Assembly: GCA_028753945.1 (NCBI GenBank)
Contig: JAPNXP010000002.1
Location: 3,968,001-4,032,000 of the forward strand
From: Hexactinellida sp. DTS-2022
Lineage: Eukaryota > Porifera > Hexactinellida
DNA length: 64,000 bases
Direction of reading: 5' to 3'
Below the pieces are notes generated by a model. The model was given only the letters and a program-made list of their open reading frames with translations. It was not told the origin of the DNA and ran no database searches. Positions 1 through 15,000 of the stretch are shown piece after piece; position 1 is the first letter of the stretch, and every line of letters starts with the position of its first letter. The translations under genes and the position numbers were made by a program.

Positions 1-3000
1 TCTTAAATGAATGTAAATTGACTTAGTGGAGTTTCACTGGCACTGTTAGGACTATTTAGACGATAAATACTTCTTATTATCAAAAGAAACAACAGTAAAC
101 GTCCTTAAACCATATATTTATCAGTTTGGTAGTTTTTTACAGTCATTGCACACAAATTTTTTTTCTCTCAATATTATGTTCTTAAATGAATGTTAATTGA
201 GTTCGTGGAGTTACAGTGGCACTGTTAGAACACTTTTGAAGAAAAATACTTATTATCATCTAAGGAAACTACTGGAAACAACCTTGAACCATTAAAATAT
301 CAATTTGGGAGTTTTTGACAGTCATTGCGCACAAAAATTGGTTTTTCTCGATATTAGGCTCTTAAATGAATGTTAATTGGGTGAGTGGAGTTTCTGTGGC
401 ACTTTTAGGACACTTTTGATGATAAATAATTCTTATCATCTAGGGAAACTACTGGAAACAACCTTGAACCATTAAAATATCAATTTGGGAGATTTGACAG
501 TAATTGCATACAAAAATTGGTTTTTCTCGATATTAGGCACTTAAATGAAGGTTAATTGATTTAGTGGAGATTCTTTGGCACTGTTAGGACACTTTTGACG
601 ATAAATACTTCCTATCATCAAAAGAAACAACTGGAAACAACCTTGAACCATTAAAATATCAATTTGGGAGTTTTTGACAGTAATTGCATACAAATATAGT
701 TTTTTCTCGATATTAGGCTCTTAAATGAATTTTGAGTTGCACTGTTAGGACACTTTTGGTGATAAATTCTACTTATCGTCTAAGGAAATTCACTGGAAAC
801 ATCCTGAAACCATTAAAATATCAATTTGGGATTTTTAGTAATTGCATACAAATATTGTTTTTACTCGATATTTGGCTCTTAAATGAATATAAATTGAGCG
901 TGTGGAGTTTCAGTGGCACTATTAGGACTATTTTGACGATAAATACTTTTTATCATCAAAAGGAACAACTGGAAACATCCTTAAACCATTAAAATATCAA
1001 TTTGGGAGTTTTTGACAGTAATTGCATACAAATGTTCGTATTTCTCGATATTAGGCTGTTAAATGAATATAAATTGATTGAGTGGAGTTTCAGTGGCACT
1101 GTTAGGACTATTTTGACGATAAAAACTTCTTTTCAGCAAAAGAAACAACTGGAAACGTCCTTAAACTAGTAAATATCAATTTAGAAGTTTTTGAAAGTCA
1201 TTGCGCACAAAAATTGGTTTTTCTCGATATTAGGCACTTAAATGAATGTTGATTGCGTTAGTGGAGTTTCAGTGCACTGTTAGGACACTTTTGATGATAA
1301 ATACTTCTTATCATCAAAGGAAACTACTGGAAACTACCTTGAACCATTATAATATCAATTTGGGAGTTTTTGACAGTAATTGCATACAAAAATTGGATTT
1401 TCTCGATATTATGCTCTTAAATGAATGTAAATTGAGTTAGTGGAGTTTCAGTGGCACTGTTAATACTATTTTGAAGATAAATACTTCTCATCATCTAAAG
1501 AAAGAACTGGAAACGTCCTTAAAACATTAATATATCAATTTGGGAGTTTTTCAGTCATTGCGCACAAAGATTGGTTTCTCTCGATATTAGGCAAATTAAA
1601 TGAATGATAATTGAGAGAGTGGAGTTTCTGTGGCACAGTTAGGACGCTTTTGATGATAAATACTTCTTATCATCAGATGAAACTATTGTAAACAACCTTG
1701 AACCATTAAAATATCAATTTGGGAGTTTTTGACAGTAATTGTATACAAAAATTAAAATTTCTCGATATATGGGTATTAATTTAATGTAAATTGAGTGTGT
1801 GAGTTTCAGTGGCACAGTTAGTACACTTATGAAGATTAATACTTCTCATCAGCAAAGGAAACAACTGGAAACGTCCTTAAACTAGTAAATATCAATTTGG
1901 AAGTTTTTGAAAGTCATTGCGCACAAAAATTGGTTTTTCTCGAGTATTATACTCAAAAATTATTGTAAATTGAGTGTGTGAGTTTCAGTGGCACAGTTAG
2001 GACACTTATGACGATAAATACTTCTTATCATCAAAAGAAACAGCTGGAAACGTCCTTAAACCATTAAAATATAAATTTGGAAGTTTTGACAGTAATTGCA
2101 TACAAAAATTGGATTTTCTCGATATTATGCTCTTTATGAATGTAAATTGAGTTAGTGGAGTTTCAGTGGCACTGTTAAAACTATTTTGAAGATAAATACT
2201 TCTCATCATCTAAAGAAAGAACTGGAAACGTCCTTAAAACATTAATATATCAATTTGGGAGTTTTTCAGTCATTGCGCACAAGATTGGTGTCTCTCAATA
2301 TTAGGACCTTAAATGAATGATAATTGAGAGAGTGGAGTTTCTGTGGCACAGTTAGGACACTTTTGATGATAAAAAATTCTTATCATCAGATGAAACTATT
2401 GTAAACAACCTTGAACCATTAAAATATCAATTTAGGAGTTTTTGACAGTAATTGCATACAAAAATTGAAATTTCTCGATATATGGCTATTAATTTAATGT
2501 AATTGAGTGTGTGAGTTTCAGTGGCACAGTTAGTACACTTATAAAGATTAATACTTCTCATCAGCAAAGGATACAACTGGAAACGTACTTAAGCTAGTAA
2601 ATATCAATTTGGAAGTTTTTGAAAGTCATTGCGCACAAAAATTGGGTTTTCTCGAGTATTAGACTCAAAAATTAATGGCAATTGAGAGTGTGAGTTTCAG
2701 TGGCACAGTTAGGACACTTATGACGATAAATACTTCTTATAATCAAAAGAAACAGCTGGAAACGTCCTTAAACCATTAAAATATAAATTTGGGAGTTTTT
2801 GACAGTCATTGCGCACAAAAATTGGTTTTTCTCGATATTGTGGTCTTAAATGAATGTTAGTGAGTTAGTGGAGTTTCAGTGGCACTGTTAGGACAATTTT
2901 GATGATAAATACTTCTTATCATCAAAGGAAACTGCTGGAAACAACCTTAAACCATTAAAATATCAATTTGGGAGTTTTTGACAGTAATTGCATACAAATT

Positions 3001-6000
3001 TTGGTCTTTCTCGATATTAGGCTCTTAAATGAATGTAAATTGAGTTAGTGGAGTTTCAGTGGCACTGTTAAAGCTATTTTGACGATAAATACTTCTCATC
3101 ATCTTAAGAAACAACTGGAAACGTCCTTAAACCATTAAAATATCAATTTGGGAGTTTTTGACAGTCATTGCGCACAAAAATTGGTTTTTCTCTATATTAG
3201 GCCCTGAATTGAATTTTATTTGAGTGAGTGGAGTTTCTGTGGCACTATTAGGACACAATTGATGATAGTTACTTCCTATAATCAGAGGAAAATAATGGAA
3301 ACAACCTTGAACCATTAAAATATCAATTTGGGGGTTATTAACAGTCATTGAGCACAAAAATTGGTTATTCTCGATATTAGGCTCTTAAATGATTGTTAAT
3401 ATACTTAGTGGAGTTTCAGTGGCACTGTTGTGACAATTTTGACATAAAACTTCTTATCTGCCAAAGAAACAACTGGAAACGTACTTAAACCATTAATTTA
3501 TCAGTTTGGGAGTTTTTGACAGTCATTGCACACAAAAATTGGTTTTTCTCGATATTAGGCACTTAAATGAATGTTAATTTAGTGAGTGGAGTTTCAGTGG
3601 CACTATTAGGACTACCTTGACGATAAATACTTCTTATCATGAAAAGAAACTACTGGAAACAACCTTAAACCATTAAAATATCAATTTGGGAGTTTTTGAC
3701 AGTAATTGCATACAAATATTGGTTTTTCTCGATATTAGGCTCTTAAAAGAATTGTAAATTGAGTTATTGGAGTTTCAGTGGCACTGTTAATACTATTTTG
3801 ACGATAAATACTTCTCATCATCAAAAGAAACAACTGGAAACTTCCTTAATCCAATAAAATATCAATTTGGGAGTTTTTGACAGTCATTGGCACAAAAATT
3901 GGTTTTTCTCAATATAAGGCCCTTAATTGAATTTTAACTGAGTGAGTGGAGTTTCTGTGGCACTATTAGGACACATTTGATGATAAATACTTCTTATCAT
4001 CAGAGGAAAATAATGGAAACAACCTTGAACCATTAAAATATCAATTTGGAGGTTATTAACAGTCATTGAGCACAAAAATTGGTCTTTCTCGATATTAGTC
4101 TTTTAAATGATTGTTAATATACTTAGTGGAGTTTCAGTGGCACTGTTGGGACAATTTTGACATAAAACTTCTTATCTGCCAAATAATCTACTGGAAAAGT
4201 ACTTAAACCATTAATTTATCAGTTTGGGAGTTTTTGACATTAATTGCATGCAAATATTGTTTTTTCTCGATATTAGGCACTTAAATGAATGTTAATTGCG
4301 TTAGTGGAGTTTCAGTGGCACTGTTAGGACACTTTTGAAGATAAATACTTCTTATCATCATAGGGAACAACTGGAAACAACCTTAAACCATTAAAATATC
4401 AGTTTGTGAGTTTTTGACAGTAATTGCATACAAAAATTGGTTTTTCTCGATAATAGGGTCATAAATGAATGTTAATTGAGTTAGTGGAGTTATAATGGCA
4501 ATGTTAGGACACTTTGGACGATAAATACTTCTTATCATCAAAAGTACCAACAAGAAACGTCCTTAAACCAATAATTTATCAATTTGGGAGTTTTTGACAG
4601 TCATTGCGCACAAAAATTGGTTTTTCTCGATATTAGGCTCTTAAATGAATGTTAATTGAGTGAGAAGAGTTTCTGTGGCACTGGTAGGACACTTTTGATG
4701 ATAAATGATTCTTATCATCAAAGGAAACTACTGGAAACAACCGTGAAACATTAGAATATCCAATTTGGGGTTTATTAACAGTCATTGAGCATAAAAATTG
4801 GTTTCTCTCGATATAAGGCTCTTAATTGAATGTTAATTGATATAGTGGAGTTTCAATGGCACTGTTAAAACTATTTTGACGATAAATACTTCTCATCATC
4901 AAAAGAAACTACTGGAAATGTCCTTAAACCATTAAAATATCAATTTGGGAGTTTTTGACAGTCATTGCGCACAAATATTGGTTTTTCTCGATATTAGACC
5001 CTTAATTGAATTTTAATTGAGTGAATGGAGTTTCTGTGGCACTATTAGGACACCTTTGATGATAAATACTTCTTATTATCAGAGGAAAATAATGGAAACA
5101 ACCTGGAACCATTAAAATATCAATTTGGGGGTTATTAACAGTCATTGAGCATAAAATTGGTTTTTCTCGATATTAGGCTCTTAATTGATTGTTAATATAC
5201 TTAGTGGAGTTTCAGTGGCACTGTTGTGACAATTTTGACATAAAAATTCTTATCTGCCAAAGAAACAACTGGAAACGTACTTAAACCATTAATTTATCAG
5301 TTTGGGAGTTTTTGACAGTCATTGCACACAAAAATTGGTTTTTCTCGATATTAGGCACTTAAATGAATGATAATTGAGAGAGTGGTGTTTCAGTGGCACT
5401 ATTAGGACTACCTTGACGATAAATACTTCTTATCATCAGAAGAAACAACTGGAAACGTCCTAAAACCATTAAAATATCAATTTGGGAGTTTTTGACAGTC
5501 TTTGCGCACAAAAATTGGTTTTTCTTGATATCAGGCTCTTAAATGTATGTTAATTGAGTTAGTGGAGTTAAAGTGGCACTGCTAGGACACCTTTGACGAT
5601 AAATACTTCTTATGAGCAAAAGAAACAACTGGAAACGTCCTTAAACCATAATTTATCAGTTTGGGAGTTTTTGACAGTCATTGCACACAAAAATTGTTTT
5701 CTCTCGATATTAAGCTCTTAAATGAATGTTAATTGAGTTAGTGGAGTTTTAGTGGCACTGTTAGGACACTTTTGAAGATGAATACTTCTTATCATCATAG
5801 GGAACAACTCGAAACAACCTTAAACCATTAAAATATCAATTTGTGAGTTTTTGACAGTAATTGCATACAAAAATTGGTTTTTCTCGATAATAGGGTCATA
5901 AATGAATGTTAATTGAGTTAGTGGAGTTTCAATGGCAATGTTAGGACACTTTGGACGATAAACACTTCTTATCAACAAAAGAAACAACTAGAAACGTCCA

Positions 6001-7695
6001 TAAACCAATAATTTATCAATTTGGGAGTTTTTGACAGTCATTGCGCACAAAAATTGGTTTTTCTCGATATTAGGCTCCTAATGAATGCTAATTGAGTGAG
6101 AAGAGTTTCTGTGGCACTGTTAGGACACTTTTGATGATAAATAATTCTTATCATCAAATGAAACTACTGGAAACAACCTTGAAACATTAAAATATCCAAT
6201 TTGGGAGTTTTTGACAGTCATTGCGCACAAAAATTGGTTTTTCTCGATATTAGGCCCTTAATTGAATTTTAATTGAGTTAGTGGAGTTTCAGCGGCACTT
6301 TAGGACACTTTTGATGATAAATACTTCTTATCTTCAAAGGAAACTACTGGAAACAACCTTAAACCATTAAAATATCAATTTGGGAGTTTCTGACAGTAAT
6401 TGCATACAAATATTGGTTTTTCTCGATATTAGGCTCTTAAAAGAATTGTGAATTGAGTTATTGGAGTTTCAGTGGCACTGTTAAAACTATTTTGACGATA
6501 AATACTTCTCATCATCAAAAGAAACAACTGGAAACTTCCTTAATCCATTAAAATATCAATTTGGGAGTTTTTGACAGACATTGGCACAAAAATTGGATCT
6601 TCTCGATATAAGGCCCTTAATTGAATTTTAATTGAGTGTGTGGAGTTTCTGTGGCACTATTAGGACACATTTGATGATAAATACTTCTTATCATCAGAGG
6701 AAAATAATGGAAACAATCTTGAACCATTAAAATATCAATTTGGGGTTATTAACAGTCATTGAGCACAAAAATTGTTTTCTCTCGATATTAAGCTCTTAAA
6801 TGAATGTTAATTGAGTTAGTGGAGTTTCAGTGGCACTGTTAGGACACTTTTGAAGATGAATACTTCTTATCATCATAGGGAACAACTGGAAACAACCTTA
6901 AACCATTAAAATATCAATTTGGGAGTTTTTGACAGTAATTGCATACAAAAATTGGTTTTTCTCGATAATAGGGTCATAAATGAATGTTATTTGAGTTAGT
7001 GGAGTTTCAATGGCACTGTTAAAACTATTTTGACGATAAATACTTCTCATCTTCAAAAGAAACTACTGGAAATGTCCTTAAACCAATAAAATATCAATTT
7101 GGGGGTTATTAACAGTCATTGAGCATAAAAATTGGTTTTTCTCGATATTAGGCTCTTAATTGATTGTTAATATACTTAGTGGAGTTTCAGTGGCACTGTT
7201 GTGACAATTTTGACATAAAAATTCTTATCTGCCAAAGAAACAACTGGAAACGTCCTAAACCATTAAAATATCAATTTGGGAGTTTTTGACAGTCTTTGCG
7301 CACAAAAATTGGTTTTTCTTGATATCAGGCTCTTAAATGTATGTTAATTGAGTTAGTGGAGTTAAAGTGGCACTGCTAGGACACCTTTGACGATAAATAC
7401 TTCTTATGAGCAAAAGAAACAACTGGAAACGTCCTTAAACCATAATTTATCAGTTTGGGAGTTTTTGACAGTCATTGCACACAAAAATTGTTTTCTCTCG
7501 ATATTAAGCTCTTAAATGAATGTTAATTGAGTTAGTGGAGTTTCAGTGGCACTGTTAGGACACATTTGATGATAAATACTTCTTATCTTCAAAGGAAACT
7601 ACTGGAAACAACCTTAAACCATTAAAATATCAATTTGGGAGTTTCTGACAGTAATTGCATACAAATATTGGTTTTTCTCGATATTAGGCTCTTAA
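1..7695 (+). repeat. Satellite array, about 179-bp monomer, orientation F, segment 1
   Basis: The segment is tandem copies of a monomer whose landmarks recur about every 179 bp: GTGGAGTTTCAGTGGCACTG, then a TTTGAYGATAAATACTTCTTATC hairpin segment, CCTTAAACCATTAAAATATC, TTTGGGAGTTTTTGACAG, and TTTTTCTCGATATTAGGCTC. Two subtypes intermix, one reading TCATTGCGCAC and one TAATTGCATAC at the same place. Divergence between neighbours is moderate. A four-monomer block around 1,470 recurs 715 bp later near 2,186. The short open frames here are read through repeat units and carry no recognisable domain. Confidence 0.97.
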
Positions 7696-9085
7696 CGGTA
7701 TTCCTTATAGGAAACTGTAAATTCACTATAGAACATGTCTATGGATGCTCTGAATACTTCTAAGTATTCTCAAAACTTGCTCTGCCTAAATATGACTAAG
7801 ATTCAACACATTTCAACGCATATTGAATTGTTTTGTCTTGATATAGATTCTTTTAGATTACGACTATGAGCTCCTATTCAATATAACATAGACACGTCAA
7901 AGTTTCCTGAACAATTAGAGCTGTTCTAGAATGTTCTCTAGTCGATTTCAACTCTATAAAAGCCTAATCTTTCGAGGCGACGATTGCGATTTATTATTTT
8001 TGACTTCGATGACCCCGAAATATTGAGGTGTGCGACTTGAGTCAGATTTTTTGAATATTTAATATCATTTACCAATTGATTGGCTATTACTAATTGTAAT
8101 TTGATGTATTTGGCTAATCGCAAAGGTCCAGGCTTTTTGGTTTGGGGTATATTAAGTGGAAAAAAAAAATCAGACCGCAATCTTTGTAATCTTCCTCAGG
8201 AATCTTAGTAGTTGCACCCCTCCGCCGGAATTTTCATCATATTGTGAAAACGACCAAATGGGATCCCCAAACATTTGAATATACGAAACAGTAATCGATA
8301 ACTATACCTTCAAACTTGAAATGGATTATTGATGTTACAAGGCAGTTAGAGCTAAGCTCTAGCTTATATTTTAATTTCAAGGATTATGGTCAGATCACTG
8401 AAATGACACCTCCATATATGGGCATGTGAAATTATATTCTAGTAACCATTTGGAAAATAGTCTCATTTGTACTTCTAATGAATATGTAATGGGTTATTGA
8501 TGTGAATAGAAGGTTAGAGCTAAGCTCTAATGTTTATACTTTAGGAAAGAAGAAATTTGCTGTGTCATCAAAATTGGGCACATTACATGACCATATAGGG
8601 ATCATTTTGAAAACGGAGGGTGTTAGGGTCCCAAAATGTATTATGAACGTATAGGAAGTCGGGTATTGCGAGCATTTTGAGACGTACCTGTTGATGCTAG
8701 CTGCTCGGGAGCCTGAGATAGAAAATGGACAAGAAAACGTACCCTCGAATGAGATTATAGACTATAAATGTTTAGATTTTCACTTTTTGCGAATTTTTTT
8801 TGATCAATTGTTGTTTATTTTCGTCATTGATTGCTAGGATAGAGTAATGATACCACCAATCTTACCATTGTTGAGGAATACAGTACTTATAATAGTTCAA
8901 AGTGGAGAAACCAGTGATACGCTGTACAAAATAGCTCATAACTCAGAAAATACGCTTGGACGTGGCTCAAAACCAAATACAAACGTTAGTTATGGTCCTT
9001 CGGTAGTGTTTGGTACGAAAAAAGAAAAAAAAATATGTTGACTTTTGGAGCGAAATTTCCGGTTTTTCCCCATATTGGGACACCG
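7696..9085. mobile_element. TTAA-flanked nonautonomous DNA transposon, family A copy 1 (1,390 bp)
   Basis: The satellite motif GGCTCTTAAAAGAATTGTG is split exactly at TTAA, which is present on both sides (7,692-7,695 and 9,086-9,089). The ends are imperfect inverted repeats: CGGTATTCCTTATA on the left against CGGTGTCCCAATAT on the complement of the right end. Inside, the near-palindrome TTAGAGCTAAGCTCTA occurs twice, near 8,346 and 8,516. No transposase is visible. TTAA duplications are typical of piggyBac and Kolobok superfamilies, but the superfamily cannot be fixed without coding sequence. The right half matches the elements at 34,006 and 38,032. Confidence 0.85.
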
Positions 9086-12000
9086 TTAAAAGAATTGTGA
9101 ATTGAGTTATTGGAGTTTCAGTGGCACTGTTAAAACTATTTTGACTATAAATACTTCTCATCATCAAAAGAAACAACTGGAAACTTCCTTAATCCATTAA
9201 AATATCAATTTGGGAGTTTTTGACAGACATTGGCACAAAAATTGGTTCTTCTCGATATAAGGCCCTTAATTGAATTTTAATTGAGTGAGTGGAGTTTCTG
9301 TGGCACTATTAGGACACATTTGATGATAAATACTTCTTATCATCAGAGGAAAATAATGGAAACAATCTTGAACCATTAAAATATCAATTTGGGGGTTATT
9401 AACAGTCATTGAGCACAAAAATTGTTTTCTCTCGATATTAAGCTCTTAAATGAATGTTAATTGAGTTAGTGGAGTTTCAGTGGCACTGTTAGGACACTTT
9501 TGAAGATGAATACTTCTTATCATCATAGGGAACAACTGGAAACAACCTTAAACCATTAAAATATCAATTTGGGAGTTTTTGACAGTAATTGCATACAAAA
9601 ATTGGTTTTTCTCGATAATAGGGTCATAAATGAATGTTAATTGAGTTAGTGGAGTTTCAATGGCAATGTTAGGACACTTTGGACGATAAACACTTCTTAT
9701 CAACAAAAGAAACAACTAGAAACGTCCATAAACCAATAATTTATCAATTTGGGAGTTTTTGACAGTCATTGCGCACAAAAATTGGTTTTTCTCGATATTA
9801 GGCTCCTAATGAATGCTAATTGAGTGAGAAGAGTTTCTGTGGCACTGTTAGGACACTTTTGATGATAAATAATTCTTATCATCAAAGGAAACTACTGGAA
9901 ACAACCTTGAAACATTAAAATATCCAATTTGGGGGTTTTTGACAGTCATTGCGCACAAAAATTGGTTTTTCTCGATATTAGGCCCTTAATTGAATTTTAA
10001 TTGAGTTAGTGGAGTTTCAGCGGCACTTTAGGACACTTTTGATGATAAATACTTCTTATCTTCAAAGGAAACTACTGGAAACAACCTTAAACCATTAAAA
10101 TATCAATTTGGGAGTTTCTGACAGTAATTGCATACAAATATTGGTTTTTCTCGATATTAGGCTCTTAAAAAGAATTGTGAATTGAGTTATTGGAGTTTCA
10201 GTGGCACTGTTAAAACTATTTTGACGATAAATACTTCTCATCATCAAAAGAAACAACTGGAAACTTCCTTAATCCATTAAAATATCAATTTGGGAGTTTT
10301 TGACAGTAATTGCATACAAAAATTGGTTTTTCTCGATAATAGGGTCATAAATGAATGTTATTTGAGTTAGTGGAGTTTCAATGGCACTGTTAAAACTATT
10401 TTGACGATAAATACTTCTCATCTTCAAAAGAAACTACTGGAAATGTCCTTAAACCATTAAAATATCAATTTGGGGGTTATTAACAGTCATTGAGCATAAA
10501 AATTGGTTTTTCTCGATATTATGCTCTTAATTGATTGTTAATATACTTAGTGGAGTTTCAGTGGCACTGTTGTGACAATTTTGACATAAAAATTCTTATC
10601 TGCCAAAGAAACAACTGGAAACGTAATTAAACCATTAATTTATCAGTTTGGGAGTTTTTGACAGTCATTGCACACAAAAATTGGTTTTTCTCGATATTTG
10701 GCTCTTAAATGAATGTTAATTTAATGAGTGGTGTTTCAGTGGCACTATTAGGACTACCTTGACGATAAATACTTCTTATCATCTTAAGAAACAACTGGAA
10801 ACGTCCTAAAACCATTAAAATATCAATTTGGGAGTTTTTGACAGTCTTTGCGCACAAAAATTGGTTTTTCTTGATATCAGGCTCTTAAATGTATGTTAAT
10901 TGAGTTAGTGGAGTTAAAGTGGCACTGCTAGGACACCTTTGACGATAAATACTTCTTATGAGCAAAAGAAACAACTGGAAACGTCCTTAAACCATAATTT
11001 ATCAGTTTGGGAGTTTTTGACAGTCATTGCACACAAAAATTGTTTTCTCTCGATATTAAGCTCTTAAATGAATGTTAATTGAGTTAGTGGAGTTTCAGTG
11101 GCACTGTTAGGACACTTTTGAAGATGAATACTTCTTATCATCATAGGGAACAACTCGAAACAACCTTAAACCATTAAAATATCAATTTGTGAGTTTTTGA
11201 CAGTAATTGCATACAAAAATTGGTTTTTCTCGATAATAGGGTCATAAATGAATGTTAATTGAGTTAGTGGAGTTTCAATGGCAATGTAAGGACACTTTGG
11301 ACGATAAACACTTCTTATCAACAAAAGAAACAACTAGAAACGTCCATAAACCAATAATTTATCAATTTGGGAGTTTTTGACAGTCATTGCGCACAAAAAT
11401 TGGTTTTTCTCGATATTAGGCTCCTAATGAATGCTAATTGAGTGAGAAGAGTTTCTGTGGCACTGTAGGACACTTTTGATGATAAATACTTCTTATCTTC
11501 AAAGGAAACTACTGGAAACAACCTTAAACCATTAAAATATCAATTTGGGAGTTTCTGACAGTAATTGCATACAAATATTGGTTTTTCTCGATATTAGGCT
11601 CTTAAAAGAATTGTAAATTGAGTTATTGGAGTTTCAGTGGCACTGTTAAAACTATTTTGACGATAAATACTTCTCATCATCAAAAGAAACAACTGGAAAC
11701 TTCCTTAATCCATTAAAATATCAATTTGGGAGTTTTTGACAGACATTGGCACAAAAATTGGTTCTTCTCGATATAAGGCCCTTAATTGAATTTTAATTGA
11801 GTGAGTGGAGTTTCTGTGGCACTATTAGGACACATTTGATGATAAATACTTCTTATCATCAGAGGAAAATAATGGAAACAATCTTGAACCATTAAAATAT
11901 CAATTTGGGGGTTATTAACAGTCATTGAGCACAAAAATTGTTTTCTCTCGATATTAAGCTCTTAAATGAATGTTAATTGAGTTAGTGGAGTTTCAGTGGC

Positions 12001-15000
12001 ACTGTTAGGACACTTTGGACGATAAATACTTCTTATCATCAAAAGAAACAACAAGAAACGTCCTTAAACCAATAATTTATCAATTTGGGAGTTTTTGACA
12101 GTAATTGCATACAAAAATTGGTTTTTCTCGATAATAGGGTAATAAATGAATGTTATTTGAGTTAGTGGAGTTTCAATGGCAATGTTAGGACACTTTGGAC
12201 GATAAATACTTTTATCATCAAAAGAAACAACAAGAAACGTCCTTAAACCAATAATTTATCAATTTGGGAGTTTTTGACAGTCTTTGCGCACAAAAATTGG
12301 TTTTTCTTGATATCAGGCTCTTAAATGTATGTTAATTGAGTTAGTGGAGTTAAAGTGGCACTGCTAGGACACCTTTGACGATAAATACTTCTTATGAGCA
12401 AAAGAAACAACTGGAAACGTCCTTAAACCATAATTTATCAGTTTGGGAGTTTTTGACAGTCATTGCACACAAAAATTGTTTTCTCTCGATATTAAGCTCT
12501 TAAATGAATGTTAATTGAGTTAGTGGAGTTTCAGTGGCACTGTTAGGACACTTTTGAAGATGAATACTTCTTATCATCATAGGGAACAACTGGAAACAAC
12601 CTTAAACCATTAAAATATCAATTTGGGAGTTTTTGACAGTAATTGCATACAAAAATTGGTTTTTCTCGATAATAGGGTCATAAATGAATGTTAATTGAGT
12701 TAGTGGAGTTTCAATGGCAATGTTAGGACACTTTGGACGATAGACACTTCTTATCAACAAAAGAAACAACTAGAAACGTCCATAAACCAATAATTTATCA
12801 ATTTGGGAGTTTTTGACAGTCATTGCGCACAAAAATTGGTTTTTCTCGATATTAGGCTCCTAATGAATGCTAATTGAGTGAGAAGAGTTTCTGTGGCACT
12901 GTTAGGACACTTTTGATGATAAATAATTCTTATCATCAAAGGAAACTACTGGAAACAACCTTGAAACATTAAAATATCCAATTTGGGGTTTTTTGACAGT
13001 CATTGGGCACAAAAATTGGTTTTTCTCGATATTAGGCCCTTAATTGAATTTTAATTGAGTTAGTGGAGTTTCAGCGGCACTGTAGGACACTTTTGATGAT
13101 AAATACTTCTTATCTTCAAAGGAAACTACTGGAAACAACCTTAAACCATTAAAATATCAATTTGGGAGTTTTTGACAGTAATTGCATACAAATATTGGTT
13201 TTTCTCGATATTAGGCTCTTTAAAGAATTGTAAATTGAGTTATTGGATTTTCAGTGGCACTGTTAAAACTATTTTGACGATAAATACTTCTCATCATCAA
13301 AAGAAACAACTGGAAACTTCCTTAATCCATTAAAATATCAATTTGGGAGTTTTTGACAGACATTGGCACAAAAATTGGTTCTTCTCGATATAAGGCCCTT
13401 AATTGAATTTTAATTGAGTGAGTGGAGTTTCTGTGGCACTATTAGGACACATTTGATGATAAATACTTCTTATCATCAGAGGAAAATAATGGAAACAATC
13501 TTGAACCATTAAAATATCAATTTGGGGGTTATTAACAGTCATTGAGCACAAAAATTGTTTTCTCTCGATATTAAGCTCTTAAATGAATGTTAATTGAGTT
13601 AGTGGAGTTTCAGTGGCACTGTTAGGACACTTTGGACGATAAATACTTCTTATCATCAAAAGAAACAACAAGAAACGTCCTTAAACCAATAATTTATCAA
13701 TTTGGGAGTTTTTGACAGTAATTGCATACAAAAATTGGTTTTTCTCGATAATAGGGTCATAAATGAATGTTATTTGAGTTAGTGGAGTTTCAATGGCAAT
13801 GTTAGGACACTTTGGACGATAAATACTTCTTATCATCAAAAGAAACAACAAGAAACGTCCTTAAACCAATAATTTATCAATTTGGGAGTTTTTGACAGTC
13901 TTTGCGCACAAAAATTGGTTTTTCTTGATATCAGGCTCTTAAATGTATGTTAATTGAGTTAGTGGAGTTAAAGTGGCACTGCTAGGACACCTTTGACGAT
14001 AAATACTTCTTATGAGCAAAAGAAACAACTGGAAACGTCCTTAAACCATAATTTATCAGTTTGGGAGTTTTTGACAGTCATTGCACACAAAAATTGTTTT
14101 CTCTCGATATTAAGCTCTTAAATGAATGTTAATTGAGTTAGTGGAGTTTCAGTGGCACTGTTAGGACACTTTTGAAGATGAATACTTCTTATCATCATAG
14201 GGAACAACTGGAAACAACCTTAAACCATTAAAATATCAATTTGGGAGTTTTTGACAGTAATTGCATACAAAAATTGGTTTTTCTCGATAATAGGGTCATA
14301 AATGAATGTTAATTGAGTTAGTGGAGTTTCAATGGCAATGTTAGGACACTTTGGACGATAGACACTTCTTATCAACAAAAGAAACAACTAGAAACGTCCA
14401 TAAACCAATAATTTATCAATTTGGGAGTTTTTGACAGTCATTGCGCACAAAAATTGGTTTTTCTCGATATTAGGCTCCTAATGAATGCTAATTGAGTGAG
14501 AAGAGTTTCTGTGGCACTGTTAGGACACTTTTGATGATAAATAATTCTTATCATCAAAGGAAACTACTGGAAACAACCTTGAAACATTAAAATATCCAAT
14601 TTGGGGTTTTTTGACAGTCATTGGGCACATAAATTGGTTTTTCTCGATATTAGGCCCTTAATTGAATTTTAATTGAGTTAGTGGAGTTTCAGCGGCACTG
14701 TAGGACACTTTTGATGATAAATACTTCTTATCTTCAAAGGAAACTACTGGAAACAACCTTAAACCATTAAAATATCAATTTGGGAGTTTTTGACAGTAAT
14801 TGCATACAAATATTGGTTTTTCTCGATATTAGGCTCTTTAAAGAATTGTAAATTGAGTTATTGGATTTTCAGTGGCACTGTTAAAACTATTTTGACGATA
14901 AATACTTCTCATCATCAAAAGAAACAACTGGAAACTTCCTTAATCCATTAAAATATCAATTTGGGAGTTTTTGACAGACATTGGCACAAAAATTGGTTCT

